From Lacisediminimonas profundi (GTDB lineage Bacteria > Pseudomonadota > Gammaproteobacteria > Burkholderiales > Burkholderiaceae_D): a DNA stretch of 64,000 nt. This document shows positions 1 to 9,092 of the stretch, in pieces. The position numbers were made by a program, and so were the translations under genes. Below the pieces are notes generated by a model. That model did no database searches. It was given only the letters and a program-made list of their open reading frames with translations, and was not told the origin of the DNA. Position 1 is the first letter of the stretch, and each line of letters opens with the position of its first letter. The stretch covers positions 62,001 through 126,000 of the forward strand of contig NZ_VTTH01000005.1 of the NCBI RefSeq assembly GCF_008831265.1, written 5' to 3'.

Positions 1-780
1 CACGTTCGGCAGCGCCGACCAGCGGTCGCGGCGCGGAATGCCGAGCGCGCGCAGGCGGTCGCCTTCGACCATGGCCATCAGTTGAGGTGAAACGCTGAAA
101 ACACCGACGCTGGTATGTCCCCCGAGAATCGCAGTGGTCAGCGGCGCCAGGCCTTTGTAGGGAACGTGCAGCATCTCGATGCCTGCCAGCTGGTTCAGCA
201 ACTCCATCATCAGATGGGTACCGGTCGCAATGCCGGGCGTGCCGAAGCTGATCTCGCCGGGCTTTGCCTTCGCCATCTTCACAAGATCAGCAAAAGACTT
301 GATCGGGGAGTCGGAGCGCACCACCACCAGCTGCGATACGTCGGCCAGCAGCGCCAGCGGCGCGAAGTCACGGCGCGTGTCGTACGGCATGTTGGGGAAG
401 ATCGATGGATTGGTCGCATGCGGTACCGCCACCAGCAGCATCGTGTAACCGTCCGCAGGCTGGCTCAGCAGGTACTGCGAGGCCACCCTTTCATTGGCGC
501 CCGGCCGCGGCTCCACGATCACCGGCTGGCCGATGCGAGGCGCCAGCGCTTCGCCGATACGGCGCGCCAGGAAATCGACCGAGCCTCCAGCATCGTAAGC
601 CAGCACGATCTTCAGTGGCTTGTTCGGGAAGGACTGGGCAGATGCATGCGCCGCCACCAGCATGCCGACAGCCAGCATGGCGGCCTTGGTGGTGGTCCAG
701 GTGGCAGCACGGCTCGCAGACCGGATGCGCAGCGACAGGCGCCGCAGCCCGGCGCCGATGCTTTGCAGTTTTTCATGCAT
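1..780 (-). CDS. Bug-family tripartite tricarboxylate transporter receptor (3' end outside window)
   Basis: Periplasmic substrate-binding protein of the TctC/Bug type, which binds small organic acids. The frame is open from the ATG at 780 to base 1, so the C-terminus is missing. It opens with a long signal region ending near HASAQ, followed by the family start FPNKPLKIV and by HVPYKGLAPL, which matches the second Bug receptor in this window (14814). The start is supported by an AAGGAGAA ribosome site. No tctA or tctB membrane genes are visible, as is usual for the expanded Bug families of Burkholderiales. It lies 19 bp downstream of the CoA-ligase gene on the same strand, so the two are probably co-transcribed and this receptor may bind the ligase substrate. 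Confidence 0.9.
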   Translation of the reverse strand, partial: MHEKLQSIGAGLRRLSLRIRSASRAATWTTTKAAMLAVGMLVAAHASAQSFPNKPLKIVLAYDAGGSVDFLARRIGEALAPRIGQPVIVEPRPGANERVASQYLLSQPADGYTMLLVAVPHATNPSIFPNMPYDTRRDFAPLALLADVSQLVVVRSDSPIKSFADLVKMAKAKPGEISFGTPGIATGTHLMMELLNQLAGIEMLHVPYKGLAPLTTAILGGHTSVGVFSVSPQLMAMVEGDRLRALGIPRRDRWSALPNV

Positions 781-799
781 TGCCGTTCTCCTTGCCCTT

Positions 800-2335
800 T
801 CAGGCAGTGGTTTCGAGGAATTTCTCGCGCAGCTCGCGCTTCAATACCTTGCCAGTGCTGTTTTCCGGCAGCGCGGGCAGGAAGCGGAAGAACTTGGGTT
901 TCTTGTAACTGGCAATGCGCTCCACGCACCACGTGGTCAGCGCCTCGGGCAGGGCATGCATGCCGGGGCGCAGCACGACGAAGGCGGCAACGGCTTCGCC
1001 AAAGATCGGGTCGGGCACGCCGACCACGGCGGCCTGCGCTACTGCCTCATGCGAGCACAGCGCTGCCTCCACCTCTTTCGAATAGATGTTGTAGCCGCCG
1101 GACAGGATCATGTCCTTCTTGCGGTCGACGATCGTCACATAGCCGTCGGCGTCGATCGTGGCCATGTCGCCGGTCGCGAACCAGCCGTTGCGGATCGATT
1201 CCCGGTTGGCCTCCGGCCGGCGGTAGTACTCACGCATGTTGAGGTAGCGCCCCGGCTCTCCGGTGCGCACCCACACCTCGCCCGGCTCGCCCACGGCAAC
1301 CTGGCAGCCCTGGTCGTCGAGCAACTTCATCTCTATTCCGGGCAGCACGCGACCGACCGTGGCCGCATGGCTGATCTGCTCGTGCGGCTTGAGCAGCGTG
1401 ATCACGCCGACTTCGGTCATCGCGAAGAAGGAATACAGCTTGACCGATGGCAGCCGCTGCATCAACTCCGCCTTCAGGTCGACCGCGAAGGCTTCACCTG
1501 TGGCCAGTATTCGTTCGAGGGAAGCGAAGCGCTGTGGCGCTTTCACGATCTCGGGCATCAACAGCCGCACCACGGTCGGCACCACGCCAAGCACCGTGAT
1601 GCGTTCGGCCTCGATGATGCGCGCAATGTCGGCAACGTCGAAGCGCGGCGCAATGACCAGCGTGCATCCATGCACCAGCATGTTTCCCATCCTGGCGAAT
1701 GCGGTACGGTGCGCGAGCGGGGTCGTGATCAGGATGCGGTCACTCTCGCCGATGCCCCAGTACAGTCCATTCATGAAGCCGTTCACGATGATGAAGTTGG
1801 ACTGGGTCAGCACCGCACCCTTCGGCTTGCCGGTGGTACCGGAGGTATAGGAAATCATGCAGTCGTCGAATTCGACCGGCACTTCCTGCCGCAATCCGCC
1901 CTGCTGTTGCAGCATGGCGCTGAAATCGTGTTCCCCGGCCCGCGGCGCGCCATTCACCGCGATCCGCTGCAGGCCGGTGGCGCCGGCGGCGGCCCGATCG
2001 AATTCTGCAGCGTGCTCGCAACTGACGAACGCGGCGCACGGTTGCGCGTCTTCCAGCATGAAGGCGATTTCAGGCGGCGCCAGCCGCATGTTGACGGGCA
2101 CGGCAATGGCGCCGGCCTTGACGATGCCAAAGAACGCAAAGGCGAATTCGACACAGTTGGGAAGGTAAAGCGCAATACGGTCGCCCGGCATCACACCGAT
2201 GCGTTGCAGCCCCGCGGCAACCGAACTGGACAGTCGTTCGAGCTCGGAGAAGCTGACGCGTCGATCGTCGAAGACCATGGCCTCCTTCGAGGGCATGGTC
2301 GCCGCATGCGAGGCCAGATAGGATGCAAATTTCAT
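800..2335 (-). CDS. AMP-dependent acyl-CoA synthetase/ligase
   Basis: Class I adenylate-forming enzyme of 511 residues that activates a carboxylic acid to its acyl-CoA by way of an acyl-AMP. Visible motifs are the phosphate loop YTSGTTGKPKGAVL, the A5-type FFAMTEVG, the core GWFATGDMATIDADGY, the hinge VDRKKDMILSGGYNIYSKEVE and the C-terminal catalytic lysine region ENSTGKVLKRELRE. The acid cannot be assigned from sequence. The gene diverges from a TetR regulator at 2570, and a dyad lies in the shared spacer. The Bug receptor follows it directly. It is distinct from the longer CoA ligase at 4281. Confidence 0.93.
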   Translation of the reverse strand: MKFASYLASHAATMPSKEAMVFDDRRVSFSELERLSSSVAAGLQRIGVMPGDRIALYLPNCVEFAFAFFGIVKAGAIAVPVNMRLAPPEIAFMLEDAQPCAAFVSCEHAAEFDRAAAGATGLQRIAVNGAPRAGEHDFSAMLQQQGGLRQEVPVEFDDCMISYTSGTTGKPKGAVLTQSNFIIVNGFMNGLYWGIGESDRILITTPLAHRTAFARMGNMLVHGCTLVIAPRFDVADIARIIEAERITVLGVVPTVVRLLMPEIVKAPQRFASLERILATGEAFAVDLKAELMQRLPSVKLYSFFAMTEVGVITLLKPHEQISHAATVGRVLPGIEMKLLDDQGCQVAVGEPGEVWVRTGEPGRYLNMREYYRRPEANRESIRNGWFATGDMATIDADGYVTIVDRKKDMILSGGYNIYSKEVEAALCSHEAVAQAAVVGVPDPIFGEAVAAFVVLRPGMHALPEALTTWCVERIASYKKPKFFRFLPALPENSTGKVLKRELREKFLETTA

Positions 2336-2453
2336 TGCCCTGCTTACCTCCGTGGAACGGGTCGCGAAAACCTGCTGTTGTCGTCCTTGTTACCTTCGAT
2401 TTGCAGTTACGCCCGCCCTGCGCTCCATGCCATTTTGCGGGGTTGAAAAAATA

Positions 2454-2474
2454 TTAGCACGTTTGTGCGACTAA
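2454..2474. promoter_or_regulatory. Imperfect palindrome in the ligase/TetR divergent spacer
   Basis: The sequence TTAGCACG-TT-TGTGC followed by GACTAA has matching arms GCAC/GTGC and TTAG/CTAA. It sits between the divergent CoA ligase and TetR genes, where an autoregulatory operator would be expected. A closely similar but perfect palindrome lies upstream of etfB (55272). TetR-type fatty-acid regulators of betaproteobacteria use sites of this general kind; assignment to one of them is inference. Confidence 0.5.
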
Positions 2475-2569
2475 GCATATGCAAAAAAATTTCATGTCGG
2501 GTGACCCGGATCGCTTTTCCTGACGCACTGCTTCCGTTAATCTTGGCGCATTCATCAAGTCGTCGAAAT

Positions 2570-3211
2570 ATGGCCACCACACAAAAATCTGCGGATACGC
2601 CCGGGCACCGGGAATCCGCACCGGCACAGAACATGCGCCCGGGAACCCAGCGGCAGCAGGACTACCTGCTGGGCGTTGTCTACGACCTGATTTCCGAGCA
2701 CGGCATCGACGCGCTGACGATGCGGCAGGTGGCGCAGGCGAGCAATGTCAGCACCGGCACCATCAACTACCATTTCCAGAACAAGGAAAACCTGGTGATC
2801 TCGGCGCTGGAGAATGCCTATCAGCTGCCGAAGGACTGGGAGCAGTACCGCGGGTCGCCTGCCGCCCAGTTGCGGCGCATCGCGCTGTCCTATGTGCTGC
2901 GCGCCAGCAGCGACCGCTGGTGGCGGTTCTGGATCAACTACCTGGCGGCCAGCACCCGGCACGAGGAAATGCAGGTGCACCAGGAAGCGCGCTTCGACAA
3001 GCAGCTGGCGTTCTGGTCGAGCCTGGTGGCGGATGGCATCGCCAAGGGCGAGTTTTGCGAGGGACTGGATCCGGTCGACACCGCGCGCGAAATGCTGATC
3101 CTGGTGCATGGCCTGATTGCGATGCAATTCATGAAGCCGGATGCGAAAACGCGCGCATTCGCGCGGGAGCGGATCAACAAGGGGGTGGATGCGTTGCTAC
3201 GGGGGACGTGA
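2570..3211 (+). CDS. TetR-family transcriptional regulator
   Basis: One-component repressor of 213 residues from the ATG at 2570. The N-terminal helix-turn-helix is clear (ALTMRQVAQASNVSTGTINY followed by HFQNKENLV). The C-terminal half is a helical ligand domain with the closing segment AREMLILVHGLIAMQFMK. An open frame extends back to 2465 and another ATG lies at 2633; neither has a strong ribosome site, so the start is uncertain. It diverges from the CoA ligase at 2335 and probably controls it through the dyad at 2454-2474, with an acyl-CoA as likely effector. Its stop is only 3 bp from the stop of the convergent reductase gene, with no terminator between. Confidence 0.88.
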   Translation: MATTQKSADTPGHRESAPAQNMRPGTQRQQDYLLGVVYDLISEHGIDALTMRQVAQASNVSTGTINYHFQNKENLVISALENAYQLPKDWEQYRGSPAAQLRRIALSYVLRASSDRWWRFWINYLAASTRHEEMQVHQEARFDKQLAFWSSLVADGIAKGEFCEGLDPVDTAREMLILVHGLIAMQFMKPDAKTRAFARERINKGVDALLRGT

Positions 3212-3214
3212 TGG

Positions 3215-4276
3215 TCAGGACCCTGCCCCATCCCCGCCCGGCCTGCTGATCGCGGCCCTGTCCCCCGCGGTCAGGAACAAGTCCGCAAAAAACCGCTCGG
3301 GCGGCAAATTGCAGTACTGCGTCAGATCCCGCCGGGCCGCATTTACCATGGCCGGCACGCCACACGCATACACGTCATATCCCGACAAGTCCGGATAGTC
3401 TTCCATCACCGCCTGGTGGACAAATCCGGTGCGCCCGTTCCACGCCAACATCCCGTCCGGCTCTGATAGCACCGGGACGAAACGGAAAGCCGGATAGCGC
3501 TCTTCCCAGCGTATCGGCAAGTCAGTCATGTACAAATCCTGCAAGCGCCGCCCACCCCAGTACAGCACGGCCGGGCCGTCGAGCTTGCGCTTCACCGCAT
3601 CCTGAACCATCGACTTGATCGGCGCGAATCCGGTGCCGCTGGCAATAACGATCACCGGCCTGTGCTCATCGCGCAGGTAGAAGCCACCCTTGGGGCCTTC
3701 CATCGTCAACTCGTCGCCCTCGCGCAGGGTTTCGAATACATACTGCGTAAACGCGCCGCCCGGCACCCGTCGCACATGCAGTTCCACACTGCCGGTATCA
3801 TGCGGCGCATTCGCGATCGAGAAGCTGCGGCGCAGGCCGTCGGGCCTCAGGATTTCGACATACTGGCCGGCGCGAAATCGGAAAGTGAAGCCGGCCCGCA
3901 GCGCCAGTTGCAGCACCACCACGTCGTCGGTCACCCGATCGATGCGCAGCACCCGGCACTGGAATCTCATCGGACTGGGCGCGAACCCGATCTCTTCGAA
4001 CGGCACATCGACCACAAGATCTGTCAGCGCAGTGCTGCAGCACATCAGGAAATAACCCTGCTCGCGCTCCGCCTCGGACAGCGCGGCGCTGGAGTAGAAG
4101 CCGTGCTCGACAGAGCCCGAGCAAAGCCTGGCCTTGCAGGTGCCGCAAATGCCGTCGCGGCAGGAATACGGCAATGGAAGCCCGGCCTGCTCGCCGGCAT
4201 CCAGTATCGATTGGTCGGGCGCTGCGTCGAATGAGCGTCCTGAATTCTCTAGCCGGATATTCATAACGTCAGGCAT
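3215..4276 (-). CDS. 2Fe-2S ferredoxin/FAD/NAD(P)H oxidoreductase (oxygenase electron-transfer component)
   Basis: 353-residue reductase that would carry electrons from NAD(P)H through FAD and a plant-type 2Fe-2S cluster to an oxygenase. The ferredoxin domain is N-terminal, with ligands C39, C44, C47 and C79 (SCRDGICGTC, then FLMCC). It is followed by the FAD motif RRSFSIAN and the nucleotide motif ASGTGFAPIKS, and ends with YACGVPAMV. This domain order matches BenC, XylZ, MmoC and phenol hydroxylase P5, and is the reverse of PaaE. It is the last gene of the catabolic operon, 4 bp after the ligase stop, so the PaaA-like oxygenase at 11437 is its likely partner. The start at 4276 was chosen because the upstream extension lies inside the preceding gene. 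Confidence 0.9.
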   Translation of the reverse strand: MPDVMNIRLENSGRSFDAAPDQSILDAGEQAGLPLPYSCRDGICGTCKARLCSGSVEHGFYSSAALSEAEREQGYFLMCCSTALTDLVVDVPFEEIGFAPSPMRFQCRVLRIDRVTDDVVVLQLALRAGFTFRFRAGQYVEILRPDGLRRSFSIANAPHDTGSVELHVRRVPGGAFTQYVFETLREGDELTMEGPKGGFYLRDEHRPVIVIASGTGFAPIKSMVQDAVKRKLDGPAVLYWGGRRLQDLYMTDLPIRWEERYPAFRFVPVLSEPDGMLAWNGRTGFVHQAVMEDYPDLSGYDVYACGVPAMVNAARRDLTQYCNLPPERFFADLFLTAGDRAAISRPGGDGAGS

Positions 4277-4280
4277 GACG

Positions 4281-6260
4281 TCATACCGCCGAATCAACTG
4301 CAACCGGCACCACTTGCGCTTCACCGCCGGAAGCGCCGGAGCCACCGCCGTTACCGGCGTACATGGCCTCGATCAGATGGCAGAACTGCTTTTCCATCTG
4401 CGCACGCTTGACCTTGCGGGTCGGCGTCATTTCGCCATCGTCGTGCGACAGGTCGCGCGGCAGGATTGCGAACTTCTTCACGGTCTCGACCCGCGCCAGC
4501 TTGCCGTTCGACTGCTCGACCTCCTGCCGGATCAGTTGCACCACTTCCGGGTTAGCCGCCATGTCGCGCAAGGTCGTATAGGCAATGCCTCGCTGCTGCA
4601 GCAGGTCGCCGACGGCATCTGCATCGAGTTCGATCAGCGCAGTCAGGTAGTGCCGGCCGTCGCCGATCACTACCGCTTCACTGATGTACGGACTGGCCTT
4701 CAGGCAGTTCTCTACCTGTTCGGGGGAAATGTTCTTGCCGCCGCTGGTGATCAGCACATCCTTCTTGCGGCCGACTATGCTGATGTAACCGTTCTGATAG
4801 ATCTCGCACAGATCGCCCGTGTGCAACCAGCCATGTGCGTCCAGTATGCTGAACGGCTCGCTCTCCTGTCCCTTGTAGCCCCGGAAGCCAATCGGGCCGC
4901 GCAGCAGCAGCTCGCCCTCCTCGGTTTTCATCGCCTCCCAGCCGGGGAATACATGGCCGACCGTGCCGCGGGCGTCCTGGCCCGGCAGCGAGCCGGTCGG
5001 TATATTGTGCAACTCGGTCATGCCGAATGCATTGATGATAGGCACGCCGAGCGCCATGTAGTACTCGAAAAGATCCGCCGACATCGGCGCGGCGCCGCAG
5101 ATCAGATAGCGGGTATGCAGCAGGCCGATGTGCTTCTTCAGGTGGCGCAGCACCAGCCAGTAAGCGACGCCGTGGCCAATGCGATCGGCCAGGGTCCAGC
5201 GCGTCACCATCGGCTGCACCTGGTCATATCCAATCGGCTGGCGTGGCGCCAGCACGGCCATGGCCTCGATATTCTTGCGCTGGCGCGCCACCCGCCTTTG
5301 CCCGACCGCAAGCGACCACCGGTACAGCCACTTCTTGAGCGCGGTCGACTTCCCCATCCGGATCTCGACCGCAGTCTTGATTTTCTCCATGATGCGCGGC
5401 ACCGCGCCGAACACCGATGGCTGGATCTCCGCCACGTCGGACTGCACGGTGTCGATGCTGTCTGCGAAATTCACCACGCAGCCGGAGCCCAGGTGCACGG
5501 CAATCGACATGATGCGTTCGAAGGCGTGCGACAGCGGCAGGTAGGACAGCCATTCGTCGCGGCTGTCGATCGGCATTGCCCGCATCATCGCGCGTGCACC
5601 CTCGACCGGACCGCGCTGTTCACACAGCGCACCTTTCGGCGCGCCGGAGGTGCCGGAGGTGTACATCACGTCATAGATGCTGTCCGGCGTCACCGCAAAC
5701 AGCATGGCTTCGAACACCGACGGATCCTGCGCATCGCGCTTGGCGCCCAGCACTTCGACATCCTTGTAGGACAGCACCAGGCCGCCGCGCTCGGCGCCCA
5801 CGCCCTTCGGGTCGAACACGATGACGCGGTCGATGACCAGTCCCTGGTCGCGCAGTTCCAGAACCTTGTCCAGATGTTCCTGGTCACCGGCAATCAGTAC
5901 CCGCGCGCCGGAATTTTCCAGGATGTGCCTGACCTCTTCCACCGAACTGGTCGGATAGACGGTCGTGACGACCGCCCCCGCGCACTGCACGGCAAGGTCG
6001 CTGTACAGCCATTCCTGGCAGTTCTCGGCCTGGATCGCGACCGCATCGCCGGGGCGAATGCCGAGCTCGACCAGGCCCATCGTGAAGCGGCGCACATGAT
6101 CGAGGTACATGCGCCAGGACACCTGCTGCCAGATCCCCAGGTGCTTCTCGCGGATCGCGACGGCGTCGGGACGTGTGACAGCGTGCTGCCATAGCTGGCG
6201 CGGCAGGGTCGACAGCGCGTCGGAAGATTGTCCGCCATGGTTGATGTTGCTGCGTTCCAC
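4281..6260 (-). CDS. Long AMP-dependent acyl-CoA ligase
   Basis: 659-residue adenylate-forming ligase of the long-chain FadD15/ACSL-like group, longer than the 511-residue ligase at 800. Motifs are YTSGTSGAPKGALC, INAFGMTEL, GWLHTGDLCEIYQNGYISIV, and GRKKDVLITSGGKNISPEQVE. The start is a GTG one base after the LivG stop, with a G-rich ribosome site inside livG. Ligases of this type often sit beside Liv-type importers in aromatic and acyl degradation clusters, so it probably activates the imported acid inside the cell. The substrate is unknown; the size suggests a bulky or long acyl group, but this is a guess. Confidence 0.92.
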   Translation of the reverse strand: MERSNINHGGQSSDALSTLPRQLWQHAVTRPDAVAIREKHLGIWQQVSWRMYLDHVRRFTMGLVELGIRPGDAVAIQAENCQEWLYSDLAVQCAGAVVTTVYPTSSVEEVRHILENSGARVLIAGDQEHLDKVLELRDQGLVIDRVIVFDPKGVGAERGGLVLSYKDVEVLGAKRDAQDPSVFEAMLFAVTPDSIYDVMYTSGTSGAPKGALCEQRGPVEGARAMMRAMPIDSRDEWLSYLPLSHAFERIMSIAVHLGSGCVVNFADSIDTVQSDVAEIQPSVFGAVPRIMEKIKTAVEIRMGKSTALKKWLYRWSLAVGQRRVARQRKNIEAMAVLAPRQPIGYDQVQPMVTRWTLADRIGHGVAYWLVLRHLKKHIGLLHTRYLICGAAPMSADLFEYYMALGVPIINAFGMTELHNIPTGSLPGQDARGTVGHVFPGWEAMKTEEGELLLRGPIGFRGYKGQESEPFSILDAHGWLHTGDLCEIYQNGYISIVGRKKDVLITSGGKNISPEQVENCLKASPYISEAVVIGDGRHYLTALIELDADAVGDLLQQRGIAYTTLRDMAANPEVVQLIRQEVEQSNGKLARVETVKKFAILPRDLSHDDGEMTPTRKVKRAQMEKQFCHLIEAMYAGNGGGSGASGGEAQVVPVAVDSAV

Positions 6261-6261
6261 G

Positions 6262-7122
6262 TCAGGCCCCCAGGTAATTGCGGATGACTTCCGGATTGCG
6301 GCGCACCGTTTCCGGCAGGCCCGAGGCGATCGGACAACCGAAGCTCATCACGGTCACGCGGTCGGAAATGTCCATCACGACGTCCATCTCGTGCTCCACC
6401 AGCACCACGGAAAGCCCCACCTCGTCGCGGATATCGAGCAGGTAGCGCGTCACGTCCTCTTTTTCTTCCAGGTTCATTCCGGCGACTGGCTCGTCCAGCA
6501 GCAGCAACTGCGGCTCGGCCGCCAGCGCGCGCCCGATCTCGACCCGCTTCTGGAGGCCGTACGACAGGCTGCCGACCGGGCTCCGGCGCACATGCTGGAG
6601 ATTGAGGAACTCGATGATTTCTTCCACCTGCTGCTGGTGCCCGGACTCCTGGCGATAGCCTTTTCCCCAGAACCATCCGCTTTGCAGCACACCGCCCTTC
6701 ATGAAGCGATGCCGGCCGACCAGGATATTCTCCAGCACCGTCATGCGCCGGAACAGTTCGATGCGCTGGAACACGCGCGCCACGCCTAGCCGGGCGATCT
6801 TGTCCGGAGCCTGGCCCACCAGCTGGTGGCCATCGAGCGTGATCGAGCCGGTTGCCGGCTTGTAGTAGCCGCAGATGCAGTTCAGCACCGTGCTCTTGCC
6901 GGCGCCATTGGGCCCGACCAGCGCGTGGATCTCGCCGCGCTTGACGTCCAGGCTCATGCCGTTGACAGCCTTGACGCCGCCGAAGGCAAGCGTGATGTCG
7001 CGCACGTCGAGCAGCGGCTGCCCGAGGCTTTCACGCGGCGCACGCGGAAAATACGACAAGATCTCACCGCGGCTCTCCCACGACGGGGGCAAATGGCGGT
7101 CCACCCTGACACTCATGTTCAT
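6262..7122 (-). CDS. Branched-chain-type ABC transporter ATPase, LivG-like
   Basis: 286-residue cytoplasmic ATPase of a HAAT-family importer. It has Walker A GPNGAGKSTVLN, the signature LSYGLQKRVEIGRAL (diverged from LSGGQ, as is common in LivG), Walker B LLLLDEPVAGM and the switch histidine in VVLVEHEMDVVM. An N-terminal extension of about 35 residues precedes the ATPase domain. It lies 12 bp after livF and 1 bp before the ligase, within the single catabolic operon. The transported substrate is probably the acid used by the operon rather than an amino acid. Confidence 0.93.
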   Translation of the reverse strand: MNMSVRVDRHLPPSWESRGEILSYFPRAPRESLGQPLLDVRDITLAFGGVKAVNGMSLDVKRGEIHALVGPNGAGKSTVLNCICGYYKPATGSITLDGHQLVGQAPDKIARLGVARVFQRIELFRRMTVLENILVGRHRFMKGGVLQSGWFWGKGYRQESGHQQQVEEIIEFLNLQHVRRSPVGSLSYGLQKRVEIGRALAAEPQLLLLDEPVAGMNLEEKEDVTRYLLDIRDEVGLSVVLVEHEMDVVMDISDRVTVMSFGCPIASGLPETVRRNPEVIRNYLGA

Positions 7123-7134
7123 TCCTGCCTCGCT

Positions 7135-8010
7135 TTAGGACAGCCAGCGCTTGCGGCGCTTGTAATGCTTGACGTCGCGGAAGCTCTTGCGCGCGTCGCC
7201 TTCCATACCCAAGTAGAACTCCTGGATCTCGCGGTTGCCGCGCAACTGCTCGGCCGGTCCGTCGTAGACCACTCGTCCGCTTTCCATTACATAGCCGTAG
7301 GACGCAATGTCGAGCGCCACCCGCGCGTTCTGCTCGATCACCAGGATCGCGATGCCGAAGTCGCGGTTCAATTCGCGCAGCACGCCGAAGTTCTGCTGGA
7401 CCAGCATCGGCGACAGGCCGAGTGTCGGCTCGTCCAGCACCATCAAGCATGGCCGCGCCAGCAGCGCCTTGGCCATGGACAGCATCTGCTGCTCGCCGCC
7501 GGACAGGTAGCCGCCAAGCTGTTGCTCGCGCGTCTTCAGTATCGGGAAGCGCTGCATCACGCGCTCGATGTCGTCCGCCAATCCGGCGCTGCTGTCGCGG
7601 CAGAATTGCGACAACAACAGGTTCTCGCGCACCGACAGTTCCTTGATCACGTTGCCGCCTTCGGGAATCTGGTACAGCCCGCGCCGCGCGACCTGGTGCG
7701 TGGCCAGCCCGTCCAGAGGCTGTCCGTCGAATAAGACCGCGCCGGAGCGGATCTCGCCATCGACCGACTGCAGCAGCCGGGAGATGGCGCGCACCAGCGA
7801 GGTCTTGCCGGCGCCGTTGGGCCCGAACAGTGTGACGACCTGGCCGGGTTCCACCTTCAGGGACACGCCTTTTACGGCGTACATCACGTCGTGGTAGACC
7901 ACCTCGATATTGCGCACCTCCAGCAGCGGCACTGCCGGCGCCGGGGCGGAATCGGGAGAATCAGTTCTTGCCGCTTGTTGGGGCATGCGTTTCACCAGGG
8001 ACAAAGTCAT
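7135..8010 (-). CDS. Branched-chain-type ABC transporter ATPase, LivF-like
   Basis: 291-residue second ATPase of the importer, with Walker A GPNGAGKTSLVR, signature LSGGEQQMLSMAKAL, Walker B LMVLDEPTLGLSP and VIEQNARVALDI near the H-loop. The C-terminal tail is unusually basic (KHYKRRKRWLS). The ATG at 8010 is 14 bp after the livM stop; a second ATG at 7986 is possible because neither has a strong ribosome site. The same frame stays open back to 9126, but that part is antiphase to the convincing LivM protein and is not coding. Confidence 0.92.
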   Translation of the reverse strand: MTLSLVKRMPQQAARTDSPDSAPAPAVPLLEVRNIEVVYHDVMYAVKGVSLKVEPGQVVTLFGPNGAGKTSLVRAISRLLQSVDGEIRSGAVLFDGQPLDGLATHQVARRGLYQIPEGGNVIKELSVRENLLLSQFCRDSSAGLADDIERVMQRFPILKTREQQLGGYLSGGEQQMLSMAKALLARPCLMVLDEPTLGLSPMLVQQNFGVLRELNRDFGIAILVIEQNARVALDIASYGYVMESGRVVYDGPAEQLRGNREIQEFYLGMEGDARKSFRDVKHYKRRKRWLS

Positions 8011-8024
8011 GGCAGATCCGGCAT

Positions 8025-9092
8025 TCAGTGCGCAAAAGGCCACGAACGGAAATAGGTCAGGAGGTCGCGCCAGAAGCGGGCCAGTCCTTCCGGCTTGAAC
8101 ATCAGGAACAGGATGATGACCAGTCCATACACCGCGCCCTCGACGAACGCTCCCTTGGACTGCACATCGAGCGCCGGCCACAATTTCGATGCTGCCTGCA
8201 CGCCCACCCGCACCACTTCCGGCAGCAGTGTCATGAATACCCCGCCAAGGATTGAGCCGGTCACGCTGCCCATGCCGCCGACGATGATCATGGCGATATA
8301 GGCCACCGACACCGTCAGGCCGAAGTTGTCCGGGTTGATGAACTGCAGGTAGTAGCCGAGCATGCTGCCGGCCACGCCGCCGAGGAAGGATGAGATGGCG
8401 AAGGCGACCAGCTTGGTGCGAAAGATCGAAATCCCTGCCATTTCGGCCGCGGTATCGCTGTCGCGCACCGCCATCAACGCACGGCCGACCCAACTCCGCT
8501 GCAGGTTGGCGACGAAGATTGCGCTGGCCGTCGCCAGTGCAAGGAACAGGTAGTAGAACTGTACGTCCCCGGCGACCGTCCAGCCGAACAGCGTGGGCGG
8601 CGGCACATGGGTGCCGGACGACCCGCCGGTCAGCGGCCCGGCCTTGCGCAGCGCGAAATCGACCAGCACGAAGAAGGCGAGCGTTGCCAGCGCCAGGTAC
8701 AGCCCCTTCAGGCGCAAGGCCGGTATCGCAATCAGGCAGCCGACCAGCGCCGCAATCGCACCTGCTGCCAGCATCACCAGCGGAAACGGCACTGCCAGCT
8801 TGGCCAACGCCGCTGCCGTGTACGCCCCGACCGCCAGGAACGAGGCGTGCGCCAGCGAAATCTGTCCGGTGTTGCCGGTCAGCAGATTCAGCCCGAGGGA
8901 GCCGACCACGGCAATTGCCGCCAGGTTGAAGGTATAGATCCAGTACTGTTGCATGAACGGCGGCACCAGCACCAGCATCAGCAGCAACGCCGCCAGCCAG
9001 AAGCGAGTCCAGAAATTCTGGAATCCCTGCAACAAGGAACGGTCCTCGAGATAGCTGACCCGATAGCTTCGATAGAACAGGATGCGGCTCAT
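8025..9092 (-). CDS. Branched-chain-type ABC transporter permease, LivM-like
   Basis: 355-residue inner-membrane permease with about nine hydrophobic helices and the family segments GLNLLTGNTGQISLAHASF and GGMGSVTGSILGGVF. It overlaps livH by 4 bp (ATGA), which points to translational coupling. It pairs with the LivH-like permease to form the membrane channel of the importer. Confidence 0.93.
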   Translation of the reverse strand: MSRILFYRSYRVSYLEDRSLLQGFQNFWTRFWLAALLLMLVLVPPFMQQYWIYTFNLAAIAVVGSLGLNLLTGNTGQISLAHASFLAVGAYTAAALAKLAVPFPLVMLAAGAIAALVGCLIAIPALRLKGLYLALATLAFFVLVDFALRKAGPLTGGSSGTHVPPPTLFGWTVAGDVQFYYLFLALATASAIFVANLQRSWVGRALMAVRDSDTAAEMAGISIFRTKLVAFAISSFLGGVAGSMLGYYLQFINPDNFGLTVSVAYIAMIIVGGMGSVTGSILGGVFMTLLPEVVRVGVQAASKLWPALDVQSKGAFVEGAVYGLVIILFLMFKPEGLARFWRDLLTYFRSWPFAH

